From NCBI GenBank assembly GCA_029561345.1, contig JAKQJC010000016.1, forward strand, positions 101,159 to 165,158: a stretch of DNA of 64,000 bases, read 5' to 3'. Source of the stretch: Chloroflexota bacterium. GTDB taxonomy: Bacteria; Chloroflexota; Anaerolineae; Anaerolineales; Anaerolineaceae. Of this stretch, positions 1-10,443 are shown piece after piece. Positions within the stretch are counted from its first letter, which is position 1, and every line of letters starts with the position of its first letter. Under the pieces are notes generated by a model. The model saw only the letters and a list, made by a program, of their open reading frames with translations, was not told where the DNA came from and made no database searches. A program made the translations under genes and the position numbers.

Positions 1-747
1 CTCAAAATTGAAGGCGTGCATCACAAACCAGTATTTCACCGTTTCCAGCAGCCAGATGACCACCGAGGTGACAAAGATCATCAGCACTTCGCGCGGCGAG
101 CGCAGCGATTCCAGGCCGGTCAGAAAACGGTGCGCCAGGCCGCTGGTCTTTTCGCGGAAGGCTTTGGGCACCAGGTGGTCAATGCACCAGTTGACGATGG
201 ACGCCGTCAATTTGGGCATCATGGCCATGGCCAGGAACACCGCCATGGCGCCGCCGAAAACCAGCGCGCCGCCCAGGGCCAGCCCGCGGATATCCATGCC
301 GCCAATGAAGCCGGAATCGCCGGTCAGGCGGGCCAGCTCGGGCAGGTTGAAGAACACAAAGCCCAGCATCACCACCGCGTCAAAAATGCGCTCCACAATC
401 ACCGTGGCCAGGGTGGCCGAAACCGGCACGCCCTCGCGGCGTTTGAGCACCACCGCCCGCAGCACCTCGCCGGCGCGCGCCGGCCAGATGTTGTTGCCCA
501 TGTAACCGATGGTCACAATGGGGAACATGTTGCGGGTGGGGATCTTCTTGAGCGGGCGCAGCATGTAATGCCAGCGCCAGGCGCGCGCCCACACGGCGCA
601 AAAATAGACCGCAATGCCCGGCAGCAGCCACAGGTACTGCGCGGTTTGCAAAGCCTCCCAAACATCCGACAGTTTCAAACCCTGAACGGCCACGTAAAGG
701 AGCACAACACTGATCAGTACGCCAATCCAAAAAATCCATTTTTTCAT
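1..747 (-). CDS. lysylphosphatidylglycerol synthase transmembrane-region (flippase-like) family protein, C-terminus cut by window edge
   Basis: Translating the complement from the ATG at 745-747 gives 249 codons with no stop, so the 3' end lies outside the window. It starts with a hydrophobic helix (about residues 3-22) followed by further membrane segments. The block around residues 80-120 (GNNIWPARAGE, then ERIFD) is the signature of the LPG_synthase_TM / UPF0104 family: polytopic proteins related to the flippase half of MprF and to AglD. Substrate cannot be told from sequence. It is divergent from the ABC-F gene with only 32 bp between the start codons, so the two share a promoter region. 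Confidence 0.85.
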   Translation of the reverse strand, partial: MKKWIFWIGVLISVVLLYVAVQGLKLSDVWEALQTAQYLWLLPGIAVYFCAVWARAWRWHYMLRPLKKIPTRNMFPIVTIGYMGNNIWPARAGEVLRAVVLKRREGVPVSATLATVIVERIFDAVVMLGFVFFNLPELARLTGDSGFIGGMDIRGLALGGALVFGGAMAVFLAMAMMPKLTASIVNWCIDHLVPKAFREKTSGLAHRFLTGLESLRSPREVLMIFVTSVVIWLLETVKYWFVMHAFNFE

Positions 748-772
748 AAGTGCTATTTTATCATGGTATACT
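743..772 (+). promoter_or_regulatory. promoter placing the ABC-F start codon at or near +1
   Basis: A TATACT hexamer (767-772) ends 7 nt before the ATG at 780. With the usual 6-8 nt between -10 and the transcription start, the mRNA would begin at the start codon, and no Shine-Dalgarno is visible. A poor -35 (TTCATA, 743-748, 18-bp spacer) overlaps the divergent gene's start codon. Confidence 0.5.
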
Positions 773-779
773 AGGGTCT

Positions 780-2695
<1,916 letters not shown>

Positions 2696-2699
<4 letters not shown>

Positions 2700-3790
2700 C
2701 GCCCCCCGCAGCCCTCGCCTACTTCATCACCCCGCACGGGTTCGGCCACGCCGCGCGCGCCTGCGCGGTGATGAACGCCCTGCACCGCCAGCGCCCGGAC
2801 CTGGTGTTTCATCTTTTCACCGGCGTGCCGGAATGGTTTTTCAGCGATTCCCTCGACGGTCCCTTTCAATATCATCCCCTGGCCAGCGATATCGGCCTGG
2901 TGCAGCGCACCCCCACCGCTGAAGACCTGCCCGCCACCATCGCCCGCCTGGCGGCCTACTGGCCGCTGAGCGGGGAGAAAACCACCCCGCTGGCCGCGCA
3001 GCTTCAGGCCCTGGGCTGCCGCCTGGTTTTATGCGATATCGCCCCGCTGGGCATCGCTACCGCGCAGCAGGCGGGCATTCCATCCATTCTGATCGAAAAC
3101 TTCACCTGGGATTGGATTTACGCCGGTTACCTTGAGCTGGAGCCGCGCTTTGCCGCCTTCATCCCGCAAATTCAGGCCGCCTGCGCCGCCGCCGCGGTGC
3201 ACCTGCAAACCCGCCCGGCCTGCCTGCCGGATGCGCGCTTCACCAGTCTTAACCCGGTTTTCCGCAGCCCGCGCCAGACGCGCGCCGAAACCCGCCAGCG
3301 CCTGGGCATTCCCCTGGAGGCAAAAGCCGTGCTGGTGACCATGGGGGGCATTCCGCCCACGTTTTCCACCCTCGACCATCTCAGCGCGGCCAGCCCGGCC
3401 TGGTTCATCCTGCCGGGGGCCGGCGAGCGCTTTGAGCGGCGTGGCCGCCTGGTGCTGATGCCGCACCATTCCGAGTTTTACCATCCGGACCTGGTTTTTG
3501 CCGCCGACGCGGTGGTGGGCAAGGCCGGCTACAGCACCCTGGCCGAGGCGTATGCCGCCGGCATCCCCTTTGGCCATGTGGCCCGCCCGCGCTTCCGCGA
3601 GGCCGCCGTGATGGCCGATTTTATTCAGAATGAAATGGGGGGCATTGAACTGGCCCCAGAAGAATTTGAAAGCGGCGCCTGGGCCGCGCGCGTGGACGAG
3701 CTGCTGGCGCTGCCGCGCCGCCAGCGCGACGAGATCCCCGGCGCAGAGCAGGCCGCGGCGGTTGTTTTGGGGTTGATTGGCCAGGCTTAG
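2696..3790 (+). CDS. GT-B fold glycosyltransferase-like protein
   Basis: 364 residues. The start is chosen at an ATG overlapping the ABC-F stop (ATGA), implying translational coupling. The N-terminus ITPHGFGHAAR resembles the Gly-rich first loop of MurG/GT28-like glycosyltransferases and of the N-terminal domain of L-arabinokinases. Near residues 270-300 a DAVVGKAGYSTLAEA block matches the C-terminal donor-binding region of that fold. No membrane segment. Probably a nucleotide-sugar-dependent glycosyltransferase, but donor and acceptor are unknown and a non-enzymatic role is possible. Confidence 0.7.
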
Positions 3791-3983
3791 CGGGGTATCG
3801 ATTCGTTGGGATGGATGGTCCAGGCCCAACCTGATCGCTGGAGAGATTTTCCGGCGGTTTTTGTTTTAAACATCGGGCTGCGAAAAAGAGGGGATGGGGG
3901 TATGATTAAGGGCAGTGGGATGAGGAGACAGGGTGAGGGAAAGACCCAAAAACAAAGGTTATAAAATAGAAGGGATGGCAAAG

Positions 3984-4595
3984 ATGGACAACAGATACCA
4001 GCAAAAACGAGAAAATTATTTGGTGATGCTTTATTTCGGGCCGGGGGATTATTTGACCCGGTGCGTTGAGAGGGCGTATCGCGATTTTTGCCGGACTCTG
4101 GAGGGGGAAGGGAAATCAGAGGAAAGCATGAAAGAGGAAGCGGTGCTTAAACTGGTTGGCCGTTTTTGGGAGATTCAAGAAAAGCCTGAAATGACCAGCG
4201 ATCAAGCCGCATTTGATATCTGGCATGAAGAGAGCTGCCAAATGCTTGTGGATCATTACAACAGCGGCTATCGACTTACCATTGGACAGGCGCAAAAATG
4301 GATTAATATGACCTTCAAGTATATTTTCACCATGGGGGAGGAACGGATTCCGGGGTTTGAAGGTTTTTATTCTTTTTGCCATATCCCATTGGATTCAATC
4401 ATTTTGGAGGAATTGGAAAAGCCGCCTTACCTGATTAAAAATCCATGGAAAGTGGCATGGAGCAAGATTAATCATTATGGGGAATATCTGGATTATCAGA
4501 AAAGGGTCAGGGAAATGAGCGCGCCGATTGCCCCGCTAGAAATGGAGTTTGATTTGTTTATGAAGGGAATGAATGACAGGTATATGGGGAAATAA
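3984..4595 (+). CDS. AT-rich orphan protein of unknown function
   Basis: 203 residues from the ATG at 3984, selected because AGAAGGG (3968-3974) lies 9 nt upstream; an in-frame ATG at 3975 abuts that Shine-Dalgarno and is less likely. The protein is soluble, charged, rich in aromatics, with many Glu/Lys/Tyr and no signal peptide. A central stretch (GYRLTIGQAQKWINMTFKY) looks like a conserved helical core, but I do not recognise the family. Base composition and codon use are visibly more AT-rich than every neighbour, suggesting recent acquisition. It stands alone, convergent with the flippase-like gene. A TATGAT hexamer at 3901-3906 is a weak -10 candidate. Confidence 0.75.
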   Translation: MDNRYQQKRENYLVMLYFGPGDYLTRCVERAYRDFCRTLEGEGKSEESMKEEAVLKLVGRFWEIQEKPEMTSDQAAFDIWHEESCQMLVDHYNSGYRLTIGQAQKWINMTFKYIFTMGEERIPGFEGFYSFCHIPLDSIILEELEKPPYLIKNPWKVAWSKINHYGEYLDYQKRVREMSAPIAPLEMEFDLFMKGMNDRYMGK

Positions 4596-4627
4596 TGGGA
4601 TGGTAAAGGACGGGGGCCTGCCCTCAG

Positions 4628-4646
4628 CCCTTCGATAAGTTCAGGG
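4628..4646. repeat. small dispersed palindromic repeat, CCCTTCG...CAGGG type
   Basis: The sequence CCCTTCGATAAGTTCAGGG resembles a short repeat (consensus near CCCTTCGACAAGCTCAGGG) that I recall as common between genes in many environmental bacteria. Only this copy was noticed here, so calling it a repeat rests on general knowledge. Confidence 0.35.
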
Positions 4647-4703
4647 AGAGGTTTAGCAATTCATTTGGGGTGATGAGAGAGCAGTAACAAATCAAGTTAA
4701 AAA

Positions 4704-4736
4704 ATCCCCCCCATCCAGCGGCCGGATGGGGGGGAT
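4704..4736 (-). terminator. rho-independent terminator of the flippase-like gene
   Basis: A perfect 13-bp stem (4704-4716 with 4724-4736, including seven C paired with seven G) and 7-nt loop. On the minus strand it is followed by TTTTT, which fits termination of the gene ending at 4760. The plus side has no T run. Confidence 0.9.
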
Positions 4737-4759
4737 GGATTAAGCGGTCAAAACCCGTT

Positions 4760-7309
4760 CTACACCAGCTTGACCCTCTCCTGGGTCAGCTGCAAAGCCT
4801 CATCCAGGGCCTCGCCGCGGATGTCGATGGGGAAGCGGTTGTGCAGCGGGCTGATGCGCGCCCCGGCCGTTGTGGCATAGTAGAACAGCATGGCCAGCGG
4901 TTTGACAAACCCCGCCATGGACGAACCGTGCTTTAATTCGCCCAGGGTGTCGTCATCCCAGCCGCCCGCCAGCCCGTAGAAGAAGGCAAACAGCGGGTAA
5001 GAGAACAGGATGCCGATGAGGAAAATCAGCACGCTGGTCACCTGGTCGCCCTGCCAGATATAGCCGGTGAGCCAGCGCAGCACCAGCCAGTGGGCCGCGC
5101 CCGCCAGCAGCGGCGCCCCCAGCGACTGCCAGAAATAGAAGCGCTGCTTGAAGCACACCCGATCGTTGATCAGGTACGACACCACATCCTTGGTAATCAG
5201 GCCGACAAAATAGCCCACAATCAGGGCGTTGATCTGCATGGTTTCCACCAGCAGCAGCACCAGCCCCACGCGGATGATCTGCTCCATGAGCACCAGAATG
5301 GATTTCAAATAAGGGCGGTTGCTGGCCAGCTGCACGTTATCGCCCACCCACGAGGGATACTGCACCGCCCCCCAGATCACCAGCGGGATCACATAGGCGG
5401 CCGCGCGCACAAAGTCAGGGCCGGTGGCCCCCAGGATGAAGCGGTCTGCCACCGCCAGCAGCACCGCGCCGATGAAGGCGCTGATCATGCCGCCGTATTT
5501 GTAAGCCATCACCGAGTAATACTGGCTGAGCCTGCGCTTGGCATGCGAGATGGCCTCTGAGATGGAAGGCATCAGGTTGTTGTACAGGTTGGAGGCCACA
5601 TTGAAGGCAAAGATGAAGTTCTGCGCCACCACCCAGTTGCCCCAAATTTCACCGTAATTCACCAGGCGGGTCTGGGTCACCAGCACCTCCATCGACTGTC
5701 CAATGCCCCAGGCCAGCGAGCCGAGCATTTCAAAGACGCCAAAGCGCAGCGATTCCTTGAGGGTGGCAAAATCGAAATGCGCCAGAAAAACCAGCCGCGC
5801 ATTGTAGCCCAGGCGGCGGAAAAGCCACACCCCCACCCCAAAAGCCATCAGCTCGGTGGCGTAGGCCGCCAGGCCCATGCCAAACAGGCCGCCCGTGGCC
5901 ATGCCGTAAGCCGGGTTGCTGCGCCCCCACCACACCATCAGGCTGACGAAAATGGGCTGGGCGATGATCGGGAAGAGCAGGTAGAGGCCCATGTCGAGGA
6001 TCTGGGCATAATCAGCGCGCTGCAGAGCCGTGAGCTGGTGGCGCATCACCTGGAAAAAGCCCGGAATTTGAATCAGCACATGGGCGATGACGCTCCAGGT
6101 GTAAATGGCGTAAGCGGTATCCGGCAGCATGGTGCTGGCCGCCATGATCACCAGGCCGATCTGGATCACGCCGGTGATGGCCTGCCACCAGACAAAGACC
6201 TGTCCGTAGAGAACGGCGCGGCGCGGGTCCTTGACGCGGTACTGCGAGAAGAATTTAATGAAAGCCGCGCTGGTGCCCATGTCAAAGAAGAGCCACAGGG
6301 TGTTAAAGAACTGGGTCACGCGCCCCCAAATGCCCAGCGCCTGCGCCGAGGGCAGAATGTACGACGGCAGCACCAGGTTCTGGTAAATGATCAGGGGGAT
6401 GAACAGCACCAGGCCGATCATCAGCGAGAGCATGAAGCCGCCCAGCGGGCGGTGGAAGCCCACCGTTTCCCAATCGGTCTGCGCCTCGCGCTCCTTGAAC
6501 TCGGTCTGGTTCGCCACCAGGGTATCCAGCAGCTCGGGGTGGGCGCGGCTGTAGCGGCGCACGCGCAGGAAAATATAAATGGAGGTGCCAATGGTCACCA
6601 GCAGCATCACCCCCAGCACAATCTGGTCGGTGGTGTGCGGCACCGGCGAAGCCGGGTAATCGGCAAAAGAGAGGGCTTCCTGGCCGGCCGAAAGCGTGGT
6701 CAGGGCATAGACCAGGTAGTTGAAGTAGGCCCAATCCTGAAACTGGGCGTTGGTGTCTTCGAGGAAAGGCGTCAGCACGAAAACCGTGCCCGCGCCCAGC
6801 TTCTGGCGCAGCAGCACCGGCTGCTGGTTGTCAAAGTTGACCACCAGCGGGGTGAAGGCGCCGCCGCTCACGCTCATGCGCTCGCGCACCTGCGGCGAAC
6901 TGGTCCAGATGATCTGTTCCAGCAGGGGGTCCTTCAGCCCGTCCACCGGGGCGATGCTGGCAGCGCTGTCTTCCGGCTTGAGGGAAATCTCCGCGCCCAG
7001 CAGGGCGCTCAGATCGGCGCTTTTCACGTCCTTGTTGAGAAAAATCACCAGCCCGGCGCCCTGGCGCACGCGCTCCTGCAGGGTTTGCGGGTCGCTGATG
7101 GCGCCGTTGATCACAATCACCTGCGCTTCCTTCAGCGAAGCGGTCAGGTTAAAACGCGCCAGTTCCAGGGCGGTTTGCACGCGCCCTGCCGGGCCGAAAT
7201 AGGCCACCGCAAGGGCTTCCGTGCCGGCCTGGGCCGGAAGCGGCAGCGCCAGCAGCAAAACAGACATCAGCACAACGCAAAGGAAGCTGCGTTTGAAAAA
7301 AGTCTTCAT
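4760..7309 (-). CDS. exported-domain / polysaccharide-flippase-like fusion membrane protein
   Basis: 849 residues, much longer than an ordinary Wzx (about 400-500). Residues 1-29 form a signal peptide ending AQA. About 30-225 is a soluble extracytoplasmic region with alternating strands and helices, like class-I amidotransferase-like (ThuA/DUF4159-type) folds. A single helix at about 230-250 is followed by a charged linker (about 250-290). Then come a dozen or more hydrophobic segments (about 290-800) with the pattern of the oligosaccharide flippase/MATE superfamily, for example the FNTLWLFFDMGTSAAFIKF segment. AAGGAG precedes the ATG. It begins 9 nt after the GH1 stop, so it is co-transcribed with a beta-glucosidase. 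Transport substrate is unknown; the fusion is the unusual feature. Confidence 0.75.
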   Translation of the reverse strand: MKTFFKRSFLCVVLMSVLLLALPLPAQAGTEALAVAYFGPAGRVQTALELARFNLTASLKEAQVIVINGAISDPQTLQERVRQGAGLVIFLNKDVKSADLSALLGAEISLKPEDSAASIAPVDGLKDPLLEQIIWTSSPQVRERMSVSGGAFTPLVVNFDNQQPVLLRQKLGAGTVFVLTPFLEDTNAQFQDWAYFNYLVYALTTLSAGQEALSFADYPASPVPHTTDQIVLGVMLLVTIGTSIYIFLRVRRYSRAHPELLDTLVANQTEFKEREAQTDWETVGFHRPLGGFMLSLMIGLVLFIPLIIYQNLVLPSYILPSAQALGIWGRVTQFFNTLWLFFDMGTSAAFIKFFSQYRVKDPRRAVLYGQVFVWWQAITGVIQIGLVIMAASTMLPDTAYAIYTWSVIAHVLIQIPGFFQVMRHQLTALQRADYAQILDMGLYLLFPIIAQPIFVSLMVWWGRSNPAYGMATGGLFGMGLAAYATELMAFGVGVWLFRRLGYNARLVFLAHFDFATLKESLRFGVFEMLGSLAWGIGQSMEVLVTQTRLVNYGEIWGNWVVAQNFIFAFNVASNLYNNLMPSISEAISHAKRRLSQYYSVMAYKYGGMISAFIGAVLLAVADRFILGATGPDFVRAAAYVIPLVIWGAVQYPSWVGDNVQLASNRPYLKSILVLMEQIIRVGLVLLLVETMQINALIVGYFVGLITKDVVSYLINDRVCFKQRFYFWQSLGAPLLAGAAHWLVLRWLTGYIWQGDQVTSVLIFLIGILFSYPLFAFFYGLAGGWDDDTLGELKHGSSMAGFVKPLAMLFYYATTAGARISPLHNRFPIDIRGEALDEALQLTQERVKLV

Positions 7310-7318
7310 CGCGGCTCC

Positions 7319-8665
7319 TTAATCTTCCAGACCGTTGCGGCGCGCCACCCCGCCAAACCAGCGGCCGCTGTCTTTGATGGTGCGTTTGAGGGTGTCAAAA
7401 TTGATGTGCACCAGGCCAAAGCGCATCTGGTAGCCCAGGTTCCATTCAAAATTATCCAGCAGCGACCAGACAAAATAGCCGTCCACCGGCACGCCCTTCT
7501 GCATGGCCTTCCACACCTCGCCAATGTGGTCGCGCAGGTAGGCGATGCGCCGCGTATCGCGCACCCGGCCGTCAAAATCCACCGCGTCGGCCACGCACAC
7601 GCCGTTTTCAGTCACCATCAGGCGCAGATCAGGGCGCGCTGTTTTGGCCTCGTTCCAAATCCGCTCCAGCAGTTCGCCAATGCCCGGCGGGTAAATCTCC
7701 CACATTTGCGAATACTCGCTGCCCTCCGGCTGGATCTGCTTTGCGTTCAGCGGGAAGGCCTCCGGGTCGTGCTGCACCACGGCACGGGTGTAATAATTGA
7801 CCCCCAGGAAGTCAATGCGCTCGCCCATGGTCTGCAAATCGGCCGCGGAAATCATATCCAGCGGCAGGGGCAGGGCTTCCATGCCGGCCGGGAGACGTCC
7901 GTACAACACGGGCTCAAGGAAAATGCGGTTGGCGCCCAGGTCATAGATATCGGCTGCCTGGCGGTCTTCGGGACTGTCTGAAGCCGGGTGAATGGGGCTC
8001 AGGTTCAGGGCAATACCAATTTTGGCATCCGGCCGCACCACACTGCGCAGCGCCTGCACCGCCAGCCCGTGCGACAGCAGCAAATGCACCACCGTGCTGA
8101 AGGTGGCAAAAATATCCTGCACGCCGGGGGCGTTCTCGCCCAGCAAATGCCCGGCATAGGCCGCCACCATCGGCTCGTTGTGGGTGATCCAGCATGGCAC
8201 CCGGTCGCCCAGGCGCCGGCCCAGCACCGCGGCATATTCCGCGAAGGCCTCGGCGGTGGCGCGTTCAGGCCAGCCGCCGGCGTCCTGCAGGGGTTGGGGC
8301 AGGTCCCAGTGGTAAAGGGTGGGAAAAGGCGTGATGTGGTTGGCCAGCAGGGCGTCCACCAGGCGGTCGTAAAAATCCAGCCCGGCCGTGTTCACCTTGC
8401 CGCGGCCTTCGGGCAGAATGCGCGGCCAGGATACCGAAAAGCGGTAGGCGTTGATCCCCAGGCTGGCCATGATGTCCACATCCTCGGCCCAATGGTGGTA
8501 GTGATCAGCCGCCACGTCCCCGTTTTCGTTGTGGTAAATTTTTCCCGATGTGCGGCAGAACGTATCCCAGATGGAGACACCCCGTCCATCTTCATTCACC
8601 GCACCCTCAATCTGATAGGCTGAGGTGGATGTGCCCCAGTAAAAACGATCCGGAAAGGTTATCAT
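7319..8665 (-). CDS. bglA: GH1 family beta-glucosidase (retaining)
   Basis: 448 residues, the usual GH1 length. The acid/base Glu164 lies in HNEP (163-165) and the nucleophile Glu353 in TENG (352-355). The N-terminal FYWGTSTSAYQIEGA and the near C-terminal WSLLDNFEW motif are diagnostic of GH1. No signal peptide, so cytoplasmic hydrolysis of beta-glucosides or beta-galactosides taken into the cell. GGAGG is 6 nt before the ATG. It is the first gene of a two-gene unit with the flippase-like protein. No sugar ABC transporter is adjacent, so the glycoside source is unclear. Exact specificity cannot be predicted. Confidence 0.95.
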   Translation of the reverse strand: MITFPDRFYWGTSTSAYQIEGAVNEDGRGVSIWDTFCRTSGKIYHNENGDVAADHYHHWAEDVDIMASLGINAYRFSVSWPRILPEGRGKVNTAGLDFYDRLVDALLANHITPFPTLYHWDLPQPLQDAGGWPERATAEAFAEYAAVLGRRLGDRVPCWITHNEPMVAAYAGHLLGENAPGVQDIFATFSTVVHLLLSHGLAVQALRSVVRPDAKIGIALNLSPIHPASDSPEDRQAADIYDLGANRIFLEPVLYGRLPAGMEALPLPLDMISAADLQTMGERIDFLGVNYYTRAVVQHDPEAFPLNAKQIQPEGSEYSQMWEIYPPGIGELLERIWNEAKTARPDLRLMVTENGVCVADAVDFDGRVRDTRRIAYLRDHIGEVWKAMQKGVPVDGYFVWSLLDNFEWNLGYQMRFGLVHINFDTLKRTIKDSGRWFGGVARRNGLED

Positions 8666-8695
8666 CTTTGTCCTCCAGTGATGTTGAGTATGTTT

Positions 8696-8724
8696 AGTAT
8701 AGATGATTCTGATAAAAGCGCCAA
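8696..8724 (-). promoter_or_regulatory. sigma70-type promoter for the beta-glucosidase operon
   Basis: Read on the minus strand: -35 TTGGCG (8719-8724), 17-bp spacer, -10 TATACT (8696-8701). Predicted start near 8689 gives a leader of about 25 nt containing the Shine-Dalgarno. Confidence 0.7.
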
Positions 8725-8935
8725 AAGATTCCGGCAGGCTGCGGGGGAAAATTCAAAAAAGGTGACGGCTTAGGGGTATAACCCCAAACGTCAAAGGAGG
8801 CTTTCCCACCTCACAATTTCCCGCTTCGCCATTCACTTCGTGAGACAAGAAGGCCGCACAATGACGGCTGTTTCTTCGCGTGCTTTGCGCACTTTGTGGT
8901 TAAAGAAAAATGACACAGCTGAGCAGTAACAAAAA
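8725..8935. other. non-coding intergenic stretch
   Basis: No gene is supported here. It holds a short GGGGT-ATA-ACCCC hairpin near 8776-8788 and a low-complexity stretch (about 8873-8904) of CTTTGCG-like units, a type of intergenic sequence I recall from many bacteria. GAGCAGTAAC occurs just before the terminator at 8936 and also before the terminator at 4704. Confidence 0.4.
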
Positions 8936-8973
8936 AACAGCGTCTTTCACAATTGCTCGTAAAAGACGCTGTT
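8936..8973 (-). terminator. rho-independent terminator after the HhH protein gene
   Basis: A 12-bp perfect stem (8936-8947 with 8962-8973), 14-nt loop and, on the minus strand, a run of seven T. It lies 30 nt past the stop at 9003. Confidence 0.9.
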
Positions 8974-9002
8974 GATATCATGATTTAAGGGACGGGCTTT
9001 AT

Positions 9003-9701
9003 TCAGGCTTTGCGGCCGCCCTTCAACGAATCCTGGTAGGTTTGCAGGGCGTCCCACTGCCCTTCGGCGGCCAGACGCGCCTGCTCGGGCCACGTGCCGG
9101 GGTCGGCCAGGCGGATGCTGGCAGCTTTGAGGATCTCTTCCAGGCGGCTGACTTCGGTCTGAGAAAGTTCCTTGAAGCTGGTGATGCCGGCTTCACGCAG
9201 AATGCGGGCAATTTTCGGGCCAATGCCTTCCACAATTTCCAGGTCATCCGGCTTGCTGGAGCGTTTAACCGGGGCTGCCGGCGGCACATCCACCTCGGCT
9301 GTCGCTTCGGTTTTCACTTCAACCGTGGTTGGGGCTGCCGCTGTCACTTCGGGCACAGCCGGGGCTTCCAGTTTCACATCAGGCATGCTTGGGGCCTCCA
9401 CCGCCACCTCAGGCACGGCCGGAACTTCCACCGCCGCCTCGGTCACAGTCGGGGTTTCGGCCTTCACCTCGGGTTCAACCGGGGCCTGTGCGTCGAGAAC
9501 CGGGGTTTCCACAGATTTCTTGATAGGTTCAGCCGGGGGCTCTTCCTTTTTCTTTCCCGGACCGGCGCAAAACCACAGCATCAGGAAAAACAGGGCAATC
9601 ATCAACAATGCCAGCACCCAGGCCCACCAGGGATAACCTTCCTGCCCTTCAGCAAGGATCGGGGCTGCGGCCGCGGACACGAAAAGATAGACATTCACCA
9701 T
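9003..9701 (-). CDS. membrane-anchored protein with C-terminal helix-hairpin-helix (HhH) domain
   Basis: 232 residues. A single hydrophobic helix (about 24-44) is followed by KKKEE, then a low-complexity Pro/Val/Glu/Ala-rich linker (about 55-150). The C-terminal domain has EIVEGIGPKIARILREAGI followed by a conserved RLADPGTWPEQARLAAEGQWD block. This small HhH-type domain (related to DUF4332) is found as a tail on various membrane or ribosomal-protein-like proteins. HhH suggests nucleic-acid or protein binding, but no enzyme is fused. AGGAG lies 8 nt before the ATG. It may be co-transcribed with the ICMT-like gene upstream (42-nt gap). Confidence 0.75.
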   Translation of the reverse strand: MVNVYLFVSAAAAPILAEGQEGYPWWAWVLALLMIALFFLMLWFCAGPGKKKEEPPAEPIKKSVETPVLDAQAPVEPEVKAETPTVTEAAVEVPAVPEVAVEAPSMPDVKLEAPAVPEVTAAAPTTVEVKTEATAEVDVPPAAPVKRSSKPDDLEIVEGIGPKIARILREAGITSFKELSQTEVSRLEEILKAASIRLADPGTWPEQARLAAEGQWDALQTYQDSLKGGRKA

Positions 9702-9743
9702 CAGACAGTTCTCCTTTCAAAAATTTTCTGCAAACAGGCCTTT

Positions 9744-10382
9744 TTAGAACCGGGGAAAAAACATTCCCGTGTGATTCCGGTATTCCTGATACAGGTTGCC
9801 CGCGCTGTCCAGCAGCGCCGCTTCCTCAGCCTGCGCCTGCCGGACCACTGCCGGCCAGGCGAGAACGCCCAGCAGAGGAAGCCATAAACCCGTCATCAAA
9901 AAAAGGAGCAGATTGCACAGGGCCTCAGCTGCATAGCGTGGGTGGCGCACCAGCCGGTAAGGTCCCTGCACGGCCAGGTGATACTGGCGGTTGGTCTTTT
10001 GAAAGAGCGGCGTGTAGTTGGGGTTATAGATCAGCACCAGCAAACCCCAGATCGAATAAGCCACAAACCCGATGCTTCCGGCCAGGTTGACCGCCGCCGG
10101 AAGAGTCATTCTCAGCCCATTCAGGGTGGTTTCCAATTCCGGAAAGAAGGGCGCGGCCAAAACCAGCATCAACGGGCAGATATTGGCGGCAAAAACCCAC
10201 AGAACGCCTGCTTTGCTCAGCCAGGATCCCGGGCTGCGGTTTTCCGGGCTGGCGGCATCAAATTCAATCACCGGGCTTTGTTCCAGCAGGCGATGGGCCC
10301 CCGAAAGGCGGTAAAACCCATAAACCGCCAGCAAAATCGCCCAGGTGACGCCGATGACCAGAGCCTGAATTGGAAAAGACAT
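9744..10382 (-). CDS. isoprenylcysteine carboxyl methyltransferase-like membrane methyltransferase
   Basis: 212 residues with about five membrane helices. The motif QGPYRLVRHPRYAAE (about 140-154) and a late E-E-A pair are the hallmark of the ICMT/PEMT-type fold, where R-HPxY-type motifs bind S-adenosylmethionine. Bacterial members methylate lipids or other small molecules; the substrate here is unknown. AGGA is about 8 nt before the ATG. A second member of this superfamily is encoded at 30936-31514; the two are clearly divergent. Confidence 0.75.
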   Translation of the reverse strand: MSFPIQALVIGVTWAILLAVYGFYRLSGAHRLLEQSPVIEFDAASPENRSPGSWLSKAGVLWVFAANICPLMLVLAAPFFPELETTLNGLRMTLPAAVNLAGSIGFVAYSIWGLLVLIYNPNYTPLFQKTNRQYHLAVQGPYRLVRHPRYAAEALCNLLLFLMTGLWLPLLGVLAWPAVVRQAQAEEAALLDSAGNLYQEYRNHTGMFFPRF

Positions 10383-10443
10383 TTTGTTTTCCTGCTTAAC
10401 ATTGTATGCAGACCCCCTTTAAAGTCAAATCATTTGCGGCCAA

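Noticed and set aside
5777..7981. 734-codon open frame opposite the flippase-like and glucosidase genes
   Set aside because: Antisense to two well-supported genes, composition rich in His/Gln/Arg with no domain; a shadow frame.
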